This document shows positions 57,855 to 64,000 of a stretch of DNA of 64,000 bases, piece after piece (position 1 is the first letter of the stretch; each line of letters opens with the position of its first letter). The stretch spans positions 6,200,001-6,264,000 of the forward strand of contig WOAB01000619.1 of NCBI GenBank assembly GCA_027886185.1, written 5' to 3'. The translations under genes were made by a program, and so were the position numbers. The notes below the pieces were generated by a model that was not told where the DNA came from, made no database searches, and saw only the letters and a program-made list of their open reading frames with translations. This DNA is from Rheum nobile. Lineage: Eukaryota > Streptophyta > Magnoliopsida > Caryophyllales > Polygonaceae.

Positions 57855-58649
57855 TTACAACAAAAGGTTCACAACCTCGTTGCACACACAACTTAACTTA
57901 CTAACACCCAAATCAACAACATACCAACATAAGGTATAAAGTACTTTAAGCAATTGGAGCATCAGGTCCATCCGCCTCACGCATCTCGTAAATGCGTTGA
58001 CCTTGACCTCCAATCGTTCCTCTAGTACTTGGGGCCTTGGCCTGACTGGTTGAGTCGGGACCACAACTGGTGTACCCATTGACTCCCACGGCCTTGCCCT
58101 CCAACGAGCACGCTCAATTGTCTCATCCACCTGGCGATGCGCTTCAGCACTAATCGCCTTCCAAGTGGCAAGAGACAATGGCGAGTATTCCCGCTCAGGT
58201 GACAACACCGGACTCGGATAGATAAACTCCACTACCGGGTCCTCACTGCCCACCAATAAGCACTCCAAGTCATCAGACTTGTGGCCCTGCCCCTCGAGGT
58301 CTTCCTCGGAGTCCTTCTTCTCAGGATCTTCCTCAAGATCCTCCTCTAGATCTTCCTCCAGATCTTCCTCAGGATCCTCTTCCTCAGGGTCCTCTTCGGA
58401 AATCATTTCGATCATGAAGTCGTCGTTATAGTACTCTCTAGCGTACTTTGACAACTCTTCTTCATCCTCAGTGTCCTCCCCTGGCTCCTCTGTAGGCTCT
58501 TCCACAGGAACCACGACCTCGTCGGACACTAGCACTACCGACTCAGGGAGTACGGTCTTCACCTCATCGGGTGGACTACTAGGTTCACCGACCTCAAAAC
58601 ACGATGAGGGAACCGGGAACTCAAGCCTATCTAGAGATGGCGGAGCCAT
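57855..58649 (-). CDS. Element B acidic protein in the gag position (264 aa)
   Basis: Same length and layout as the element A protein, with scattered substitutions (for example DEDLEEDLEED to EEDLEEDLEED) and no stop. Both copies stay open while pol is broken. This could be chance over a short time, or could reflect a retained use. Confidence 0.55.
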   Translation of the reverse strand: MAPPSLDRLEFPVPSSCFEVGEPSSPPDEVKTVLPESVVLVSDEVVVPVEEPTEEPGEDTEDEEELSKYAREYYNDDFMIEMISEEDPEEEDPEEDLEEDLEEDLEEDPEKKDSEEDLEGQGHKSDDLECLLVGSEDPVVEFIYPSPVLSPEREYSPLSLATWKAISAEAHRQVDETIERARWRARPWESMGTPVVVPTQPVRPRPQVLEERLEVKVNAFTRCVRRMDLMLQLLKVLYTLCWYVVDLGVSKLSCVCNEVVNLLL

Positions 58650-58881
58650 CTCGACTTCTTCCGAGTCCCTCTGAAGAGAAAGGAAAACACTCAGAATCTA
58701 CGAGTGATGAACAGAGAATTAGTCTTTCTAGATATAGAAGTTTGCTTCCATATCAGACTAAAGAAGAAGGCACGACTATAAACGGTGATTAACAATTTCT
58801 TTTTGAAAATTCAGAGCCCTTGCAAAAAATTTCAAAAACGAGTAAATGGTTCATGAAATCCCAAATTCGCTTTCAAACTTT

Positions 58882-58895
58882 TGGCTCTGATACCA
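58882..58895 (-). other. Primer-binding site of element B
   Basis: TGGTATCAGAGCCA on the - strand, four bases from LTR 3. Confidence 0.85.
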
Positions 58896-58899
58896 GATC

Positions 58900-61395
58900 T
58901 GTAACACCCCCAAATCGTAACCCATTTGGAAAGGTATTACCGCCAGTGACCTCGGTTTCCACACCGAAGCCACCCCAGGCTTTACCGGTTTAAATACAAA
59001 TCATAAACAACAATCATGATGTAAACACCAAAATCTTTGGTTAAAACATATGTCTGGGGATTACATCCCAATCCCCATAGGACAAAACAGAGTAATCAGC
59101 GGAAGTCTTTGCAAAATATAAATACAAGGGTCTTGATCGTAATGATCACCCGCCAAGGATCACAACCTGATAAATCCATTAAAACACCGTTTGCTTTTAT
59201 AGTCGTTCTAGCCTTTGTTTCTCGGATTCTTATCTGATGTGCCGAATCGAACGGATGACACCAGCCAACCATGCAGAGAACAATTACGGTTGGTTAGTCT
59301 AATGAAAGACTACGCAAGGGTACAAAGCAGAGTGGTTCGAAGTAGTCGTATTAGGTTAGACTCATCGTTTCTCGAATTAAAACCGATGACGATAGTCAAC
59401 CACCATACTCCTACTGGAATATATCAAGCAACATGATCAAGAGAAGATTCTGGAGACCGAGTCTCACAACAATCAATCCCAAAGAAGACTCCAACGAATT
59501 GAGTCTTATCGGAAGTATGACAAATGTTGGGGAACATTAATTAATCATACAAGCGTTCAATAACGACTTGATGTTTCGGTTCACGACCAACCTCACCGCT
59601 TAATGCGAATCCAGATTGGAAAGAGAACGGTACTCTGATCAAAGTCAAGACGAGCTTTCCTAGCTGCACTATTCCCTAGCTGCACTACTCGCCAAAGGGT
59701 ATATTAATCATGTGCTACGACGGCACTTATCTTATTTAATTCCAAAACGCGCATCACGTTATAGGCTTTTAAATATATGTATCGCCATGAGGGACATATA
59801 TTGAATATATGTTTCGCCATGAGGGACATATAGGACATATGTTTCGCCATGAGGGACATACTCCTGAATGGGACGAATCCCAAGATTTGTAGCATCAGTT
59901 AAGTGCCACCATCTCTATACCCGAGTATAGAGATCGGTCATGACCCACCAAATGGTTTTTGGGTTTATCACCCTTTGCACCATTAATCATTATTAAGAAA
60001 CGACTGGACCTTGAATAGTCCATCGCTCCTACGAATACTCATGCTAACTAAACAGTTTAACACAGTAATAATCATATCAAAGCCCTCCAGGCTATCATCA
60101 TAATAATATAGATATTCATAATAGCGTTGTTCTAACAGATATACAACCTATTATAATATATTATTCTTTTCATATTGTTGCCCTCCCGGCAATCCTCATA
60201 AAATATATATCTATAATAGCATTGTTCTAACAGATATACAACCTATTATAATATCATATTTTAATCCATATCATTTATCAAAACTGTTCCCAACAAAACA
60301 GTAAATCATTCCAAATTAATTAACAATCAAACCATTGATAATTAATGAAAATATGGAATGATGAGCAAGAGCGAACCGCCACTTGCCTTAGATCAGACGA
60401 AAGCTTGAACAAGCTTAGAGACGACGGTTCCTGAGTCTGAAACTGGGACAGATCCTGGATATTAAATCCCTCTGGAACGACCCATAACGAGACCCTAAGT
60501 TAGATTAAATATCTACATATATGAATCTAAAAGAATACAAAAGGAATCGAAGGAATCAAGCCTCGCCCAAAGCCAAACACCCAAGAACACACAATCCGGG
60601 TAAGCTCGCCGCGGGTAAGCTCGCCGCGGGTGCGGTGGAGCCTCTGCCGCGGGTGCGGCGGGATTACAGTGGCGAGGGAGACGACAGATTTTCGATGGAG
60701 AACTCACCCAAATCGATTCGTTCGACTTTGATTTGTTCTTGGTTTGATCTTCAACCTTCTTAAACCTTTGAATAACTCTTAGAAGCACCTTTCTAGTACT
60801 CAAAGGGATTCGATCTCTCTCACAAACAAAGCTCAAAGCTTTGGACAACAATGGAGTTTTCTTGGAGGAAGATGAAGTTGCAGCTGGAGTTGTGAGCTTC
60901 CTCTCCGCCTCCTCTCTCATTTATAGTCCCACAAAGTTGCTCAGGAGCTAGACACGTATGCCATGAGGTGTCCCAACCAGATGGAAAGACGTGAGGAGCA
61001 AGCATCGGCCAAGGGATAGAGCTGCAGAAACTCTATCGCGATGACGACAACGCTGACGACGACCGCGGGGTGCGGCAGGGTGCGGTGGCCGACTCGTGAC
61101 CGCCACTGGCATTGGCCTTCGCCGCGGGTGCGGTCAAGGCTAATTTTTCCCCCTTTTCACCCGTTTTGTCCTTTCTTGCTAAGAGGTTAAATATTCTTAA
61201 CCCCGGGTTAAATATATTCGTACACGAATAACTTTTTAACCCAAAAATACATTAATTGTATTTTATATTACTCAGAAAAATATTACAGAGACCAAACATC
61301 TCATAGAATGTCCGTACTTCTCTGAATTTAATCTGACTTGTAATATGGGCATAAGAAAATTTCAAAATTACCCCTATGAAATGAGGGATATTGCA
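58900..61395 (-). repeat. Array LTR 3 (2496 bp)
   Basis: The 5' LTR of element B. It ends GATATTGCA instead of GATATTACA, a change at the outer edge. Compared with LTRs 1 and 2 it lacks part of the GC-rich GGTGCGG stretch near 61080 and has a duplicated GGTAAGCTCGCCGC near 60600. Confidence 0.9.
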
Positions 61396-62075
61396 GCCGA
61401 TACCATAAAGGATGTACCAATTTATATTAAAAAACAAATTGGGAATTTGAATAAGACGAAGACTTGAAACCCTAACTGTTTAAAAGAGAACAAACAAAAA
61501 ACATATAGAAGGAACACTGTTAGATGACCAATAAAGAAATGGAAAAAACCACCGGATAACATAATTAAAATCAATACAGATGGATCCACCAAAACAAATG
61601 GTGAATCTAGCTTTGGCTACATTTTCAGGAACAACACGGGTAAACCAATTTTCATCTTTGGGGATAAATGTGATATCTCAACTTCTTTAAAAACAGAAAC
61701 ACTTGCAGTAAGAAATGCCCTAGTAAAGGCATGTGAATTAGACATTACCAACATTCATCTTAAATGCGACAACCTTACCATTGTGAATGTTCTTAATCAA
61801 ATTTGGCACTGTCCATGGGATATTGAAATGTTAATTTATGATATCCTGTGTGTTTTACAACTGTTTTCTTCAGTGCAGATTTCTCATGTCTTCCGAGAAA
61901 CAAACGTGGTGGCCGACCTTATCGCAAAGACGGCCCAGCAGAGTTCCTTGAAAGATATTCGAGCTTGTCTGAAATTTATAATTCTCATCCGAAAAGATAC
62001 TGTAGACTGAGAAACTGTCTCTTCTGTATTTTTTAGTCTAATTTTTACCTAATAAAAGGAAAAGAAAAAAAGAAA
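61396..62075 (+). pseudogene. L1-type LINE C-terminal remnant, RNase H part and 3' end
   Basis: Continues the LINE interrupted at 44717. After a degenerate linker, an RNase H domain runs from about 61556 to 61960. All four acidic active-site positions are visible: INTDGST, KTETLAV, LKCDNLT and NVVADLIAK. The frame ends at 62010. A-rich AATAAAAGGAAAAGAAAAAA at about 62050 looks like the LINE tail. It lies only about 135 bases before the S2P start codon. Confidence 0.75.
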
Positions 62076-62210
62076 CGAATTCGAGAAGTGAACTTCGCAA
62101 AAGCGAGGCCTCTGAGAAGTTGAACTTTTAAATTTGATGTAAGCGTGCTCCTACGCCTTTCCTCCGCCGCCTGATAATTTCGCAGGAAGAAGAAGAAGAG
62201 AAGCGTTGCA
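62076..62210 (+). promoter_or_regulatory. Short upstream region / 5' UTR of S2P
   Basis: Only 135 bases separate the LINE tail from the ATG. The stretch contains a C/T-rich leader and GAAGAAGAAGAAGAG before the start. No clear TATA box was seen. Part of the promoter may lie within LINE sequence. Confidence 0.4.
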
Positions 62211-64000
62211 ATGGAAGGGAGGCGTTTGAGAAGATTCGGGAGATCACAAAACCAGAGTATACTGCCTCTTCGTTCTGCTCAGCAGCTCTCCACTACCCTC
62301 TCCTGTTGGTACTGCGATCTCAAGATTTCTTCCTTCAACCAACCCCTTTTCCGTTTCGGCCAGAGATATGCCAGGTTTCGTTTTCATCCTCCCCTTTCCC
62401 CCTCGATAAGTTAATTTCGATGTGATTCTCCTTTCATTGATTACCTAGCTGTGGAATTTAATTTTGTAATTTTTCTTTTGAACTTTGTAGCTAATCTGGC
62501 TTAGGCTTGTGGAATCTGTTTCTAGGGTTTGTCCATTTTTAAGAAGTGTTTTGTGATCGGATTTGCATGTTTGTTCCAGTGGGAATTTGCAGATATCGGC
62601 GAAGCATCAATTATAAATTGCTTACAGTTTTTCATAATTCTCTAGCACAAGCTCAAAAAAGTTGTTTGTACAGGATCGAACCTTCCTTTCATTGATTAGC
62701 TGTGGAATTTAATTCAATTTGTTGAAGTTTGAAGCAAATCTAGCTGACAGTTGTGGAACCTGTTTCTAGGCGTGTTCCATTGCCGGATTGGCCTGTTTAT
62801 TCATGTGGGGATCTGAAGATATGGGCGAAGTATAAGTATTTATCTGGGATTATTGTTTGAGAAGGGCATGTTAATCCCTCTTTGGAGCTTGTAATAACAC
62901 AGATATGGGAATATCTTACAGTTTCCACTATACACTAGCACAAGTTCAAGTTAAAAAAGCAGCGTGTACAGGATCGAATCTTCCATGTAGGAGTTTGCAG
63001 TATTGTGTATATGGTTTGTAGCCTTGTAGGTAGAGAGAAATTACCTTATACTTACCACAAAGCAGTCTTAAGAACCACTCTAAAAGATGCTATTTCTGTT
63101 TGATAAATTTCATAACTTGAAAAATTATTTTATGGTCAAATATTTTGAAGGATAGCTTTATGCTAATCAGGAACCTTAAAATTCCGCTTGTTTTTTGACC
63201 TATCAGAGTAGTTGCACTAGTGTTTTCCCAGTCTAAGTTTTTTATCTTAACAGCAAGGAGTTGCTGGTACGAACCATATGTATGTTTCCTTAAATTAGTA
63301 CTCTGGGTACTTAGGCTTGATATTTTTTCCAGGTTCTTCCAAATGTGGTTTACTGTTGGAATTGGTTTCACTCTAAGTGCACTGCTAGGAGTTACTATGG
63401 TGAGAACTGAAATCATCTTTTTTCCTTGTAATATGATATTTTGTAGCTTCAAGTTAACCTTTTTTCTTGAAAGGACAATCTGTGTGATGTGATTATTGTC
63501 AGATTCTATGTCTAGAGTCCGCCCGAATCCTATGGCAAAATGACAGAAGCAACAAGCTTGATGATCTTTTCAGCAGCTTAATATTTGGATTTTCTCCCTC
63601 GGTTAGTTTGGATCCTCACTTTCTAAGTCCCTCTTTGATATCAACTGATCAACCTTGCAATGTTAAAAAGTGATCAGTTGATAATGACACTCAATCTAAA
63701 ATAAAACTGCCATCTAACACTATTTGCTGTACAGGTTTTGGGCTTGAGCATATCATTTATTGATGTAGCTTGTCTGTTGATTTCAACTATAATATCTGTT
63801 TCTGTGCATGAATTTGGGCATGCTGTTGCTGCTGCAAGGTCAGTTTCCCTCTTTGATGCACTGAGATGTTGGAAACTTTGCTAGTATTCATTTACTTCGC
63901 AATATTAACTTTATAGATTATGAAATTATAACTTTTTGGAAAGGGACTTCTGGAGTGTAGCTGTGGGAAGTATGGTAATCATCTCCTCTTGCTGAATGAT
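62211..64000 (+). CDS. S2P: Site-2 protease (M50 intramembrane metalloprotease), 5' part
   Basis: Start at 62211 (MEGRRLRRFGRSQN...), matching plant S2P N-termini. Exons are 62211-62374, 63333-63399, 63503-63601 and 63735-63838, all GT-AG with phases that join without a stop. They encode a first hydrophobic segment (MWFTVGIGFTLSALLGVTM), a loop (LFSSLIFGFSPS), and the membrane segment carrying the zinc motif HEFGH in SVSVHEFGHAVAAA. S2P cuts membrane-bound transcription factors in the Golgi during stress signalling. The gene continues beyond the window. No damage is seen. Confidence 0.92.
62425..62985 (+). repeat. Diverged tandem duplication in S2P intron 1
   Basis: Two copies of about 260-300 bp. 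Shared words are CTTTCATTGATTA...AGCTGTGGAATTTAAT (near 62430 and 62686), GTGGAA.CTGTTTCTAGG, CACTAGCACAAG-like sequence and GTACAGGATCGAA.CTTCC. It is noncoding. Confidence 0.75.

Larger units (their letters stand above)
44718..61395 (-). mobile_element. Ty3/gypsy array LTR-A-LTR-B-LTR (16.7 kb)
   Basis: Three LTRs of about 2.5 kb begin at 44718, 51808 and 58900 (steps of 7090 and 7092). They alternate with two internal regions in the same - orientation, and the middle LTR is shared. Outer flanks are GCCTC (44713-44717) and GCCGA (61396-61400), a decayed 5-bp duplication. Inner junctions have no flanking host DNA. The array sits inside the LINE remnant. Confidence 0.95.

Overview
This window looks like nuclear DNA from a flowering plant, probably a eudicot. 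It has GT-AG introns, a plant-type site-2 protease gene, an SDE3-type RNA helicase copy, B3 and Ulp1/DUF1985 families, and dense nested transposons typical of a repeat-rich plant chromosome arm. No bacterial operon, CRISPR, rRNA or tRNA gene was seen. The species cannot be fixed from the sequence alone.

Left part (1-13.6 kb). A 248-bp Mutator-type MITE lies near the left edge. It is followed by two tandem, decayed copies of a DUF1985-acidic spacer-Ulp1 (SUMO protease-like) gene on the + strand, a small TATA-preceded ORF that may be a PB1-like domain, and a B3-domain gene. These sit beside a Mutator-like (MULE) transposase gene read on the - strand, and the group is probably a MULE with cargo genes.

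Middle (13.6-32.6 kb). The MULE transposase gene is split twice. One split is a 12.2-kb LTR retrotransposon (13609-25846, exact target duplication AGTTC), whose right-hand (5') LTR has expanded through five near-identical 822-bp tandem copies. The other is a 3.1-kb chimeric LTR element with a long palindrome (26594-29713, target duplication GTACC). A divergent small coiled-coil, tail-anchored ORF lies at 32.2 kb.

Right-middle (32.9-41.4 kb). An SDE3/MOV10-like RNA-silencing helicase pseudogene on the - strand has mutated Walker A and B motifs, a frameshift, and a solo LTR in an exon. It is followed by a 5'-truncated RTE-type LINE with only two nonsense codons in its main frame and a (TTG)n tail.

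Right part (41.4-64 kb). AT-rich DNA with two tandem 219-bp MITE-like units leads to an L1-type LINE remnant (zf-RVT plus RNase H). That remnant is cut by a 16.7-kb LTR-A-LTR-B-LTR array of Ty3/gypsy chromovirus-like elements (period about 7.09 kb). The window ends in the first four exons of an apparently intact site-2 protease (S2P) gene, the only clearly functional host gene here.

Three LTR families (13.6 kb, 33.75 kb, 44.7 kb) share termini (TGTAACACCCCC...TTACA, read on +), - orientation and an internal conserved block, so they are subfamilies of one lineage. Nearly all other coding sequence is in transposons or their cargo, and most of it carries stops, frameshifts or insertions.
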